Assembly: GCF_009760405.1 (NCBI RefSeq)
Contig: NZ_WRPP01000006.1
Coordinates: forward strand, 310,001 to 374,000
Direction: 5' to 3'
DNA from: Nocardia terrae
GTDB lineage: Bacteria > Actinomycetota > Actinomycetes > Mycobacteriales > Mycobacteriaceae
DNA: 64,000 nucleotides
Made by a program: the position numbers and the translations under genes. Under the pieces are notes generated by a model that made no database searches, had not been told where the DNA came from, and saw only the letters and a program-made list of their open reading frames with translations. Positions 8,593 to 16,383 of this stretch are shown here, in pieces. Each line of letters opens with the position of its first letter. Position 1 is the first letter of the stretch.

Positions 8593-9501
8593 TCAACCGC
8601 GACGCGATTCTGCCGCGTTCCTCGCGGACATCAGATACATGCATTCCTCGGCGAACGCGAGGGAACGTAGATGATAAGTGCGCGCACTGTATCCGAGACT
8701 GACGTTGTGCCCGGCGCCACGTTGATGGTCGATCGCCACGAACGGCGAGTTGGGAAGATGGTCGCATAGATCGGCCAACGTCTTCGGGTCGTGCCGCCAC
8801 CATGGTTCGTGCTCGGCGAAGGTGAATCGAACCGGTACGGAAATCTGTTGTGCGACTGCGGGAAAAACTCGTTCCCACGACGATATCTCGTGTATCTCCC
8901 GGAATGGGACAGGCGCGACGAGTGCGCGGGCCGACTCGAAGGTCCCGGGTGGGTAGGAGGTCAGCGGTCCCCAGTTCCTCGCTCGGAGGTGCCTCAGGTC
9001 GGTGAGAGGCTCGAGCAACTGGGCGTAGCGGTGCCCGCACCCGGAGATATCGACGCCGAGCAGATCGTCGCGCCGGTGGTGGGCGGCCGTGACCAGGGCG
9101 AGCTTTGCTCCGAAAGAGTGTGCGTGCAGGAGTATTCCGGCACCGCTGTCGAATCGTGCGGTCAGATCGTTCAATGCCGCGGCCAGGGCCGTTGCCTGGT
9201 CGATGAGGGATTGACCGTGGGGGAGACTCGATGCCGAGATCCCGTAGCCGGGTCGATCGATCGCGGCTACGACGAACCCGTGGTGCGCGCCCAGCGACAG
9301 CAGCGACACGTCAGGGTGTGCTCGGCCGTCGAAATAGCCCGCCCGCATTCCGGCACCATGGATTGCGACGATCAGGGCACGAGCCGGGCGTCGATCCGGG
9401 ACGGCGATCAGGCCGGACAGGTCGACGTCGCCGGCGTCGATGGTGATCGATCGGACGTGAGGTGGCGTACGGGGGAGCGGTGGGCTGTCGAGCTCGGTCA
9501 T
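8593..9501 (-). CDS. Alpha/beta-hydrolase
   Basis: A 302-residue alpha/beta-hydrolase fold protein. The oxyanion-hole loop is VAIHGAGMRAGYFDGRA, the nucleophile elbow is LLHAHSFGAKLAL (the G-x-S-x-G pattern has alanine first), and the C-terminal histidine is in HQRGAGHNVSLGYSA. The ATG at 9501 is preferred over the GTG at 9513 because AGAGG lies 11 bases upstream. It faces the PKS genes on the opposite strand and converges with the amidohydrolase gene, so it has its own promoter in 9502-9764. Thioesterase or esterase activity on the pathway product is possible but not shown. Confidence 0.85.
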   Translation of the reverse strand: MTELDSPPLPRTPPHVRSITIDAGDVDLSGLIAVPDRRPARALIVAIHGAGMRAGYFDGRAHPDVSLLSLGAHHGFVVAAIDRPGYGISASSLPHGQSLIDQATALAAALNDLTARFDSGAGILLHAHSFGAKLALVTAAHHRRDDLLGVDISGCGHRYAQLLEPLTDLRHLRARNWGPLTSYPPGTFESARALVAPVPFREIHEISSWERVFPAVAQQISVPVRFTFAEHEPWWRHDPKTLADLCDHLPNSPFVAIDHQRGAGHNVSLGYSARTYHLRSLAFAEECMYLMSARNAAESRRG

Positions 9502-9764
9502 CGGTGGCGGCACCTCTCATTGGACTTCGGAAGCCGTTGAATCCCAACCGGTTCTGTCATTCAACTGTGGACCTGCCCGGCTGAGCGGCCCTCGAGCGTC
9601 GCTGGACCGGGCAACGCGCTCATGTCAGCGCCGCTCGAGCCGAATTCGACGACCGTGCGGAACAGTCGAACAGTGTCGACCCCGGTACTTCGCCAACGAT
9701 GTCGAGGTCCGGGATCGGCTCCATCGTGTGCCCAGCCGGTTTGGAAAGTCATCGGAGGTTCGTA

Positions 9765-10208
9765 GTGTCCCTAGTCAGCAGTGGAACCCGCACAGTGAGC
9801 AATGAGACGTATATCGGAGTCCAGCGGTTCTACGCCGAACTGGTGCGGGCCCTCGACAATGACCAGTTCGAGGAGGCAGCGGCAATGTTCACCGAGAACG
9901 GGGAGCTGTCGCACACCCCTGGCCGCCCTGCCGCACGCACGCGCCAGGGCATCGTCGACGATCTCATCGAGCACAGCAGGGCGCGCCGGAACTCCGGCGA
10001 ACAGCGCAAACATTGGTTCGGCCACGTTCGCCTGAGTCGCGTCAACGACACTGTGCTCGCCGCATCGGCCTACGTCTTCGTGATTGGGACCAAGCCCGGA
10101 GAACTTCCCAGGCTCGTAGTTTCGGGCATTCTGCACGATGTCATCGTCGAACAAGGCGATGGCTTTCTCTTGAAGAGCCGGACGGTCGTGAAGGACGGCG
10201 CGCAGTGA
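9765..10208 (+). CDS. SnoaL / NTF2-like small protein
   Basis: A 147-residue NTF2-like fold protein of the group that includes SnoaL-type cyclases and small subunits of ring-hydroxylating dioxygenases. Visible features are the first helix YAELVRALDNDQFEEAAAMF and the paired strands HWFGHVRLSRVNDTVLAASA and GDGFLLKSRTVVKDGAQ at the end. The GTG at 9765 is chosen because GGAGG lies six bases upstream. The last bases overlap the start of pntAA (GTGA), so it is likely co-transcribed with the transhydrogenase genes. It may act in the polyketide pathway, but its enzymatic role is uncertain. Confidence 0.8.
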   Translation: MSLVSSGTRTVSNETYIGVQRFYAELVRALDNDQFEEAAAMFTENGELSHTPGRPAARTRQGIVDDLIEHSRARRNSGEQRKHWFGHVRLSRVNDTVLAASAYVFVIGTKPGELPRLVVSGILHDVIVEQGDGFLLKSRTVVKDGAQ

Positions 10209-11317
10209 ATGGCCCACTGCGGATCACGAAGTCGGGAACCGTTCACGTCGGCGTCGTGGGCGAGAGCGGACTGGACGAACGACGTGTCGCATTGGTGCCG
10301 AAGATCATTCCCGCGCTGGTCAAGCAGGGCGTGGAGGTGGTCGTCGAGGCCGGTGCCGGTCTGGGCGCATTGATTCCCGACGAGGCGTACACCGAAGCCG
10401 GTGCGACGCTGGGTGATCCGTGGAGCGCCGACGTGGTCGTGAAGGTCGCTCCGCCGAACGACGCCGAGATCGCCAAGCTGTCCTCCGGGCAGACGCTGAT
10501 CGGCTTCCTCGCGCCCCGCAACGCCGACAACAAGATCGGTGCGCTCAAGAGCGCGGGCGTGCAAGCCTTTGCCGTGGAGGCGATTCCGCGTATCTCCCGC
10601 GCCCAGGTCATGGACGCGCTGTCCTCGCAGGCGAACGTGGCGGGCTACAAGGCCGTGCTGCTGGCCGCCAGCGAATCCACCCGATTCTTCCCCATGTTGA
10701 CCACCGCCGCGGGCACCGTGAAACCCGCCACCGTGCTCGTCCTCGGTGTCGGCGTGGCCGGTCTGCAGGCCCTGGCCACCGCCAAGCGTCTGGGCGGCCG
10801 CACCACCGGGTACGACGTCCGCCCCGAGGTCGCCGACCAGGTCCGTTCCGTCGGTGCGCAGTGGCTCGACCTCGGCATCGACGCCGCCGGTGAGGGTGGC
10901 TACGCCCGCGAACTCACCGACGAGGAAAAGGCCGCGCAGCAGCAAGCTCTGGAGAATGCCATCAAGGGCTTCGACGTGGTCGTCACGACCGCGCTCGTCC
11001 CGGGTCGCCCGGCCCCGCGCCTGGTGACCGCCGCCGCCGTGGAGGGCATGAAGCCCGGCAGCGTGATCGTGGACCTCGCCGGAGAGACCGGCGGCAACTG
11101 CGAATTGACCGAACCCGGTAAAACCGTTGTGCGCCATGGCGTCACCATCGCCTCGCCGCTGAACCTCCCCGCCACCATGCCGGAGCATGCCAGCGAGCTG
11201 TACTCCAAGAACATCGCCGCACTGCTCGAACTCATGCTGAAAGACGGTGCCCTGGCACCCGATTTCGAGGATCAGGTGCTGGCGGATTCCTGCGTGACAC
11301 GTGAGGTGGAAGCCTGA
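10205..11317 (+). CDS. pntAA: NAD(P) transhydrogenase subunit alpha, NAD-binding part
   Basis: Domain I of the proton-translocating transhydrogenase, 370 residues. It binds NAD(H) and passes hydride to the NADP(H) domain of PntB on the cytoplasmic face of the membrane. It shows the alanine-dehydrogenase-like N-terminus VGVVGESGLDERRVALVPK, the RxA loop text SQANVAGYKAVLLAA, the dinucleotide fold VLVLGVGVAGLQALATAKRLG and the mobile-loop region RPAPRLVTAAAVEGMKPGSVIV. Subunit alpha is split in two genes, as usual in actinobacteria. The GTG start at 10205 overlaps the stop of the preceding SnoaL-like gene by four bases, and the stop overlaps pntAB (TGATG). Confidence 0.95.
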   Translation: MNGPLRITKSGTVHVGVVGESGLDERRVALVPKIIPALVKQGVEVVVEAGAGLGALIPDEAYTEAGATLGDPWSADVVVKVAPPNDAEIAKLSSGQTLIGFLAPRNADNKIGALKSAGVQAFAVEAIPRISRAQVMDALSSQANVAGYKAVLLAASESTRFFPMLTTAAGTVKPATVLVLGVGVAGLQALATAKRLGGRTTGYDVRPEVADQVRSVGAQWLDLGIDAAGEGGYARELTDEEKAAQQQALENAIKGFDVVVTTALVPGRPAPRLVTAAAVEGMKPGSVIVDLAGETGGNCELTEPGKTVVRHGVTIASPLNLPATMPEHASELYSKNIAALLELMLKDGALAPDFEDQVLADSCVTREVEA

Positions 11318-11634
11318 TGTACACCCAACTGCTGGCGAATATCGCGATCCTGGTGCTGTCCGGGTTCGTGGGCTTCGCCGTGATCTCCAAGGTGCCCAAC
11401 ACCTTGCACACCCCACTCATGTCCGGTACCAACGCCATTCACGGCATCGTGGTGCTCGGCGCGCTGGTGGTGTTCGGCAAAGTGCAGCATCCCTCGGTGC
11501 TGATGCAGATCATCCTGTTCGTCGCCGTCGTGTTCGGAACCCTGAACGTCATCGGTGGTTTCGTGGTCACCGACCGCATGCTGGGCATGTTCAAGGCGAA
11601 GAAGCCTGCTGCGCAAGAGAAGGCGGGCAAGTAA
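11317..11634 (+). CDS. pntAB: NAD(P) transhydrogenase subunit alpha, membrane part
   Basis: A 105-residue integral membrane subunit that supplies the first helices of the proton channel (domain II). Predicted transmembrane helices are near residues 5-22, 40-55 and 60-82. The text LHTPLMSGTNAIHGIVVLGAL is the conserved signature of this short subunit. It ends with the lysine-rich tail AKKPAAQEKAGK in the cytoplasm. It begins within the pntAA stop codon (TGATG) and ends three bases before pntB, so the three genes form one translation-coupled unit. Confidence 0.95.
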   Translation: MYTQLLANIAILVLSGFVGFAVISKVPNTLHTPLMSGTNAIHGIVVLGALVVFGKVQHPSVLMQIILFVAVVFGTLNVIGGFVVTDRMLGMFKAKKPAAQEKAGK

Positions 11635-11637
11635 CCC

Positions 11638-13053
11638 ATGGACAATCTGGTCAATATTCTCTACATCGTCGCGTTCGCGCTGTTCATCTACGGTCTGATG
11701 GGCCTGACCGGCCCCAAGACCGCGGTGCGCGGCAACCTGATCGCGGCCGTCGGCATGGTGATCGCGGTCGTCGCGACACTGATCTCCATTCGCGACACCA
11801 ACAACTGGATCATCATCGTCGCCGGTCTCGTGGTCGGTGTGCTGCTGGGTGTTCCGCCCGCGCGCTTCACCAAGATGACCGCCATGCCGCAGCTGGTCGC
11901 CGCGTTCAACGGCGTCGGCGGTGGCACCGTGGCCCTGATCGCCTGGGCGGAATTCATCGACACCAAGGGCTTTTCCAAGGTGCACGAGCAGCCCTCGGTG
12001 CACATCGTGATCGGCTCGCTGTTCGCGGCCATCATCGGCTCGGTGTCGTTCTGGGGCTCGATCATCGCCTTCGCCAAGCTGCAGGAGCTGCTGTCGGGCA
12101 AGCCGATCAGCGTCGGCCGCTTGCAGCAGCCGTTGAACCTGCTGCTGCTCGCCGGAGCGATCGCCGCGGCCGTGGTCATCGGCATCGGCGCGACCAATGA
12201 CGGTGTGCCGCAGTACTGGATGATCGCGCTGCTGGTGCTCGCGGGCATTCTCGGCCTGATGGTCGTGCTGCCCATCGGCGGCGCGGACATGCCGGTCGTC
12301 ATCTCGCTGCTCAACGCCCTCACCGGTCTGTCCGCGGCCGCCGCGGGTCTGGCGCTGGACAACACCGCCATGATCGTGGCGGGCATGATCGTCGGCGCGT
12401 CCGGCACCATCCTGACCAACCTCATGGCCAAGGCCATGAACCGGTCCATCCCGGCCATCGTCGCGGGCGGATTCGGCGGCGGCGCAGCCGCTCCCGGCGC
12501 TTCCGGTTCCGGCGAGCAGAAGCAGGCCAAGGCCACCTCGGCCGCGGACGCCGCGATCCAGATGGCGTATGCCAACCAGGTCATCGTGGTCCCGGGTTAC
12601 GGCATGGCCGTCGCCCAGGCCCAGCACGCGGTCAAGGAGATGGCGGCGCTGCTCGAGGCCAAGGGCGTCGAGGTCAAGTACGCGATTCACCCGGTCGCCG
12701 GTCGTATGCCGGGTCACATGAACGTGCTGCTGGCCGAGGCCGAGGTGTCGTATGACGCCATGAAGGAAATGGACGACATCAACGGCGAATTCGCCCGCAC
12801 CGATGTCGCCCTGGTGATCGGCGCGAACGATGTCACCAACCCGGCCGCCCGCGAGGACGCCTCGTCCCCGATCTACGGCATGCCGGTGCTGAACGTCGAC
12901 CAGGCCAAGAGCGTCATCGTGCTGAAGCGGTCGATGAACTCCGGCTTCGCCGGTATCGACAACCCGCTGTTCTACGCCGACCACACCGCCATGCTGTTCG
13001 GCGACGCCAAGAAGTCCGTCGGTGCGGTCACCGAGGAACTGAAGGCGCTGTAG
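11638..13053 (+). CDS. pntB: NAD(P) transhydrogenase subunit beta
   Basis: A 471-residue subunit with about eight to nine membrane helices (residues 1-275) for the proton channel and a C-terminal NADP(H)-binding domain III. Channel text includes GLTGPKTAVRGNLIA and FNGVGGGTVALIAWAEF. Domain III shows VVPGYGMAVAQAQHAVKEM (the GYGxAVxxAQ fingerprint), HPVAGRMPGHMNVLLAEA, VIGANDVTNPAARED and IVLKRSMNSGFAGIDNPLF. The enzyme uses the proton gradient to make NADPH from NADH, an obvious supply for reductive biosynthesis. It is followed by a strong hairpin terminator that separates it from the convergent SARP gene. Confidence 0.95.
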   Translation: MDNLVNILYIVAFALFIYGLMGLTGPKTAVRGNLIAAVGMVIAVVATLISIRDTNNWIIIVAGLVVGVLLGVPPARFTKMTAMPQLVAAFNGVGGGTVALIAWAEFIDTKGFSKVHEQPSVHIVIGSLFAAIIGSVSFWGSIIAFAKLQELLSGKPISVGRLQQPLNLLLLAGAIAAAVVIGIGATNDGVPQYWMIALLVLAGILGLMVVLPIGGADMPVVISLLNALTGLSAAAAGLALDNTAMIVAGMIVGASGTILTNLMAKAMNRSIPAIVAGGFGGGAAAPGASGSGEQKQAKATSAADAAIQMAYANQVIVVPGYGMAVAQAQHAVKEMAALLEAKGVEVKYAIHPVAGRMPGHMNVLLAEAEVSYDAMKEMDDINGEFARTDVALVIGANDVTNPAAREDASSPIYGMPVLNVDQAKSVIVLKRSMNSGFAGIDNPLFYADHTAMLFGDAKKSVGAVTEELKAL

Positions 13054-13071
13054 ATCGGGTTCAACCCGACA

Positions 13072-13104
13072 GGGCGGCGGGCGCGATACGTCGTCCCGCC
13101 GCCC
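13072..13104. terminator. Hairpin terminator between pntB and the SARP gene
   Basis: A perfect 10-bp stem GGGCGGCGGG / CCCGCCGCCC with a 13-base loop sits 18 bases after the pntB stop and 6 bases before the end of the convergent SARP gene. There is no T-run, as is common for GC-rich actinobacterial terminators. It could serve both strands. Confidence 0.65.
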
Positions 13105-13110
13105 AGCAGG

Positions 13111-13962
13111 TCACGAGGCAAACGGGAACTCGGACAGGGGAGTTCGTGCCGCTTGGTCGGGCAGTTCCAGGACGCTGTCGGCATTGATGATGGCTTGCTG
13201 CAGTACACGCAGATGGCGTGATGGTTCCAGACCGAGTTCGGCGTTCATCGATCGCCGGATTCTGTGGAAGACCTCGAGCGCCCCGGACCGGTTCCCCGAC
13301 CGGTGCAAGGCGATCATGTACTGGGCGTGCAGGTCTTCGTGGAATTGGTGACGGGCGACCAGTGACGCCAGTTCACCGAGGACGGCCCGATGGCGCCCCA
13401 GTCGCATCTCCGCCGCAATCCGCCGTTCGGTCACACACAGCAGTGTCTGCTCCAACCCAGCGACCTCTGCGCGCAGCATGGGTCCCTGTTCGATATCGAT
13501 CAGCGCCGATCCCGACCACAGCATTTCGGCGGAGCGATAGAGATCGGCAGCCTCCGCGGTCTGTCCGCGCCGGTCCGCCATTTCGGCCTGTTCTGCAAGG
13601 CCACGGAATTCATGTACATCCACCCAGCTGCGGTCGGGGGTGAGCGCATATCCGCCACTCACCGTTCGTAGCAATGTCGCCGCAACTGCGGTCGGGCCTT
13701 CGCCGATCGCGTCGCCGAGCAGTCGGCGAATTCGGAGTATGTACGTTTGCAGAGTGGATGCCGCACTGCGAGGGGGGTCCTCTTCCCAAATTTCGTTGAT
13801 CAGTCTTTCGGTCGACAGCTGTCGACCGGCGTTGATCGCAAGCAATGCCAGCAGGGTTCGAGGTTTTGCGGCGCTGAGCGTGGCTCGATTATCATTGACG
13901 CTGATATGCAGCGGTCCGAGCATTCTTGCTTCGATGCCGACGTTTGTAACGATCGACTGCAT
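13111..13962 (-). CDS. SARP-family (AfsR/DnrI-type) transcriptional activator
   Basis: A 283-residue Streptomyces-antibiotic-regulatory-protein type activator. Residues 10-100 form an OmpR-like winged helix (ARMLGPLHISVNDNRATL, KPRTLLALLAINAGRQLSTERLINEIW, LQTYILRIRRLL). Residues 105-260 are the bacterial transcriptional activation domain, ending HRSGNRSGALEVFHRIRRSM and LGLEPSRHLRVLQQAI. The ATG at 13962 follows GGGGGA. Small SARPs usually activate a nearby biosynthetic cluster by binding heptameric direct repeats at -35, and the nearby type II PKS is the natural target. Its upstream region shares two palindromes with the divergent XRE gene, so it may be controlled by that regulator. Confidence 0.9.
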   Translation of the reverse strand: MQSIVTNVGIEARMLGPLHISVNDNRATLSAAKPRTLLALLAINAGRQLSTERLINEIWEEDPPRSAASTLQTYILRIRRLLGDAIGEGPTAVAATLLRTVSGGYALTPDRSWVDVHEFRGLAEQAEMADRRGQTAEAADLYRSAEMLWSGSALIDIEQGPMLRAEVAGLEQTLLCVTERRIAAEMRLGRHRAVLGELASLVARHQFHEDLHAQYMIALHRSGNRSGALEVFHRIRRSMNAELGLEPSRHLRVLQQAIINADSVLELPDQAARTPLSEFPFAS

Positions 13963-14040
13963 TGTTCCCCCGGGGAGATCTCGATATTTGTTTGTGTGTC
14001 TCTGGGGCCGGGCTCGGCTGCTCCAGATTCGCCAATAATC

Positions 14041-14055
14041 TCAACTGCCAGTTGA
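14041..14055. promoter_or_regulatory. Palindromic operator 1, TCAACTGcCAGTTGA
   Basis: A perfect inverted repeat with 7-bp arms around one base, lying 79 bases upstream of the SARP start. The same palindrome recurs at 14095-14109 and, with one changed base, at 14252-14266. Three copies within 226 bp around an XRE gene are best explained as binding sites of that regulator. Confidence 0.7.
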
Positions 14056-14094
14056 CATCCTCGGCAACCAGGGGTTGATGCTTATCAGAGTTCA

Positions 14095-14109
14095 TCAACT
14101 GACAGTTGA
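14095..14109. promoter_or_regulatory. Palindromic operator 2, TCAACTGaCAGTTGA
   Basis: Second perfect copy of the 15-bp palindrome; only the central base differs from copy 1. It is 54 bp centre to centre from copy 1 (about five helical turns) and 78 bases before the XRE start. It therefore lies in the shared divergent promoter region of the SARP and XRE genes. Confidence 0.7.
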
Positions 14110-14187
14110 CGGGCAACGTGAGGTGAATCACGGTCATCCGGCTCCGTTCCGTTTGCCGACCGGTCGGAATGATGTTCTACTGACCAG

Positions 14188-14679
14188 ATGGACGACGGCA
14201 ACCTGCAAGGCGTGGACAGTCTTGCGCACCGCTTGAATGCCTTGTTCGCGTCAACTGCCAGTTCACGTGGTCGAGGGCTCAGCAATAACGAGGTTGCTGC
14301 CGTGATTAAAACGGCGAACCCCGAAATCCGTGTCAGTGGCGCTTATCTTTCGGCGCTGCGCTCCGGTAGACGGGCCCGCCCGTCAATGGAGTTGCTGATG
14401 GCCCTCGCCGAGTACTTCGATGTGTCGATACTTGATATAGCTGGGTCGCCCGGGAGCGGTTCGAAGGCCCAGGGCGCGAGCGATGAGGTTTCCGAATTGG
14501 CCGCTCGCTTGAATGAACTCGGTGTTCGTCGTATCGCTTTGCGCGCTGTCGGTCTCAATGAAGACAGCGTATCGACGGTAACCGCTGTATTGGATCATGT
14601 TCGCAAGCTTCAGGGGTTGCCCGCGGTAGGTGATTATGAGGATACCGAGACTAACGGCGTCGCGTCGCCGCCGCAGTGA
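14188..14679 (+). CDS. XRE-type helix-turn-helix regulator
   Basis: A 163-residue DNA-binding protein with a phage-repressor-like helix-turn-helix at about residues 12-85: LAHRLNALFAS, LSNNEVAAVIKTAN, VSGAYLSALRSGRRARPSMELLMALAEYFDVSI. The C-terminal half (SDEVSELAARLNELGVRRIALRAVGLNED) is helical and probably mediates dimerisation or contact with a partner. It overlaps the next gene, an ImmA/IrrE peptidase, by 50 bases. XRE regulators paired with ImmA/IrrE peptidases are commonly cleaved by them. Operator copies lie upstream and inside its own coding start, which suggests autoregulation. No ribosome site is evident, so the transcript may be leaderless. Confidence 0.85.
   Translation: MDDGNLQGVDSLAHRLNALFASTASSRGRGLSNNEVAAVIKTANPEIRVSGAYLSALRSGRRARPSMELLMALAEYFDVSILDIAGSPGSGSKAQGASDEVSELAARLNELGVRRIALRAVGLNEDSVSTVTAVLDHVRKLQGLPAVGDYEDTETNGVASPPQ
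14252..14266. promoter_or_regulatory. Operator 3 inside the XRE gene, TCAACTGcCAGTTCA
   Basis: Third copy of the 15-bp palindrome with one mismatch in the right arm, located in codons 22-27 of the XRE gene. A bound repressor here would act as a roadblock on its own operon. It could be chance conservation inside a coding region, but the match to 14 of 15 positions makes this unlikely. Confidence 0.5.
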
Positions 14680-15214
14680 ACGCCGCCGACTGCGCGATGT
14701 GGAGGCTGCTTGTAGGGTGCGGTTGGATGAGTACGGGATCCGTATCGGTGACAGCCTGACCGATGTACAGGCAAAGATAGCGACCGCGGTATCGCGGGAA
14801 ATTCAGCTGATTCCCTTTCCGCTCGGTAGTGGCACCGTCCATGGACTTCTGCTATCCACCGATCTGGTGGACTATGTCGTGTTCGAGGAGAACACCACTG
14901 AGCTGCATCGGGCACACATCATCCTGCACGAGTTCGCTCACATCATTTTCGGGCACTACCAGACGTCAGATTCGCGGTCTCTGACCGACGAGATCGCATC
15001 ACTGCTGCCGGAACTAGGCGCGGGGCGAGCAGCCTTGCTCGGCCGTGACGTGTATGACAGTCCCCAGGAAATCGAGGCCGAACTGATGGCGACCATCCTC
15101 GGCGACATCCTGAACAATGCAGCGACGCAGGAATATTCGCTACAGCCAGCTGTGGCCGACGACGAGAGGGTCAACAGAATCTTGCAGACCTTCGGCATCC
15201 ATGAACGCTTCTGA
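14630..15214 (+). CDS. ImmA/IrrE-family metallo-endopeptidase
   Basis: A 194-residue zinc peptidase of the ImmA/IrrE (DUF955) family. The catalytic motif HEFAH is in AHIILHEFAHIIFGHY near residue 105, with a downstream acidic ligand probably in QEIEAELMATILGD. Related proteins (ImmA of ICEBs1, IrrE/DdrO partner of Deinococcus) cut XRE repressors and thereby switch on the genes they hold silent. The start is GTG 14630 or ATG 14636, both inside the end of the XRE gene. The stop overlaps the next gene (TGATG). Its most likely substrate is the upstream XRE protein; this is inference from gene pairing. Confidence 0.88.
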   Translation: MIMRIPRLTASRRRRSERRRLRDVEAACRVRLDEYGIRIGDSLTDVQAKIATAVSREIQLIPFPLGSGTVHGLLLSTDLVDYVVFEENTTELHRAHIILHEFAHIIFGHYQTSDSRSLTDEIASLLPELGAGRAALLGRDVYDSPQEIEAELMATILGDILNNAATQEYSLQPAVADDERVNRILQTFGIHERF

Positions 15215-16383
15215 TGTTCTCGTTCACAACCCTGACCGCGGAGTGGTCGACACCCTTGTACCTGGTGGGCACATTGTTCTGTTGGTCGGCGGCGGTCGTG
15301 CATCTCTACCGGTTCATCGCCGGGGGCCGGGGGCTGGCGTCGGCAAGCCTGCTGGCGGCGTTCGTGTTCAAGGCGATCACCTTCAGCCTCGCGGTGCCGG
15401 AGTGCTACGCATTCGTTGACCGATTGCTGCGAACTCCCAATATCTCTCGACTGATCCTGTGTAGCTGTGCTGGAGCAGCATGGGCCGGCGCCACACTGAT
15501 TGCCCTGTCGCACTGGAGCCGGACCCCATCTCGGTCGATACGTGGTTACGGAATCTGGGCCGCCGTGATGATCGCAGCCCAGACCGTGTTGTGGCTGCTG
15601 TGCTCACCGCAGGAACTCGACACCGGCTTCCCGATACCCGACGCCCGGCATCTCACGGAGACTGCGTTTCTCACGCTGCACGATCTCGTGTTGGCCTTTG
15701 GGTTGATTCAGGTGATCCAGCGCTGTCGCGAGGTCTTCGCGCTGCCCGTGCAGCCCTGGCTGCGGACCGGTCTCCGCCTGACGATCGTCGGATCGTGGAT
15801 CTATCTGGTGTTCTGCACGCTGAGGTTGGCGTCGATCGTCTTGATCCATACCTCTGTCGATGTACGTCCCCTGCAATTGTTCACGCCCCTGGTGACCACC
15901 ACAGCCGCAGTGTTGATGACTGTCGGCTTGACCTTGCCGGCCTGGCGTACAACAACTTCTGAGCTGCGAATGTATGTGAGGCATTACCGGCGGTATCGCG
16001 CGATGCGCACGCTGTGGACCGACCTGCGAGCATTCGACGACATGATCATGTTGACGCCCAGCGGTGTCACGTTCGGCTCGATAGGGTTCCGCACCTATCG
16101 GCGCGCGGTCGAGATCCACGACGGGATACTCAAGGTCGCACCGCAGGCATTGAAAGCGCATGCACGGCAAGACAAATCCTTTGCCGAAGGCATCAGGCGA
16201 ACGGCGGTGGTGGTCCATGCGAGGCTTCATGGCGACAGCACCCGAGCGGCCGTGCACGACCAGGCAACGCCTTCGTTCGAATCCGATCGCGGGGAACCGA
16301 TTCACGTCGAGTTGGACTGGCTGGCCGAAGTCGGGCGAGAGTATTCGAAGATCCGCGACGCGGCGCTCAGCCGATCGGTCTAG
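15214..16383 (+). CDS. Seven-span membrane protein, MAB_1171c-like (DUF6545)
   Basis: A 389-residue protein with seven predicted membrane helices in residues 1-245 (for example LYLVGTLFCWSAAVVHLY, SLLAAFVFKAITFSLAV, WAAVMIAAQTVLWLL and WIYLVFCTLRLASIVLI) and a cytoplasmic tail of about 140 residues starting LRMYVRHYRRYRAMRTLWTD. It matches what I recall of the MAB_1171c group, named as putative transporters and often found behind an XRE and an ImmA/IrrE gene. A receptor-like role is as plausible as transport: it could sense a signal and act on the peptidase. It begins in the stop codon of the peptidase gene and ends sharing bases with the convergent flavin reductase gene. Confidence 0.65.
   Translation: MFSFTTLTAEWSTPLYLVGTLFCWSAAVVHLYRFIAGGRGLASASLLAAFVFKAITFSLAVPECYAFVDRLLRTPNISRLILCSCAGAAWAGATLIALSHWSRTPSRSIRGYGIWAAVMIAAQTVLWLLCSPQELDTGFPIPDARHLTETAFLTLHDLVLAFGLIQVIQRCREVFALPVQPWLRTGLRLTIVGSWIYLVFCTLRLASIVLIHTSVDVRPLQLFTPLVTTTAAVLMTVGLTLPAWRTTTSELRMYVRHYRRYRAMRTLWTDLRAFDDMIMLTPSGVTFGSIGFRTYRRAVEIHDGILKVAPQALKAHARQDKSFAEGIRRTAVVVHARLHGDSTRAAVHDQATPSFESDRGEPIHVELDWLAEVGREYSKIRDAALSRSV

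Noticed and set aside
9560..9566. A TCAACTG half-site upstream of the second SnoaL-like gene, as an XRE operator
   Set aside because: Only one arm is present and a 7-mer is expected several times by chance in this window.
11272..12984. A 570-codon minus-strand frame across pntAB/pntB
   Set aside because: Asp/His/Gly-rich shadow of the transhydrogenase genes, with no domain or ribosome site.
14065..14077. CAACC-AGG-GGTTG inverted repeat between operators 1 and 2
   Set aside because: The arms are short and the sequence differs from the TCAACTG palindrome, so it is not counted as a fourth operator.
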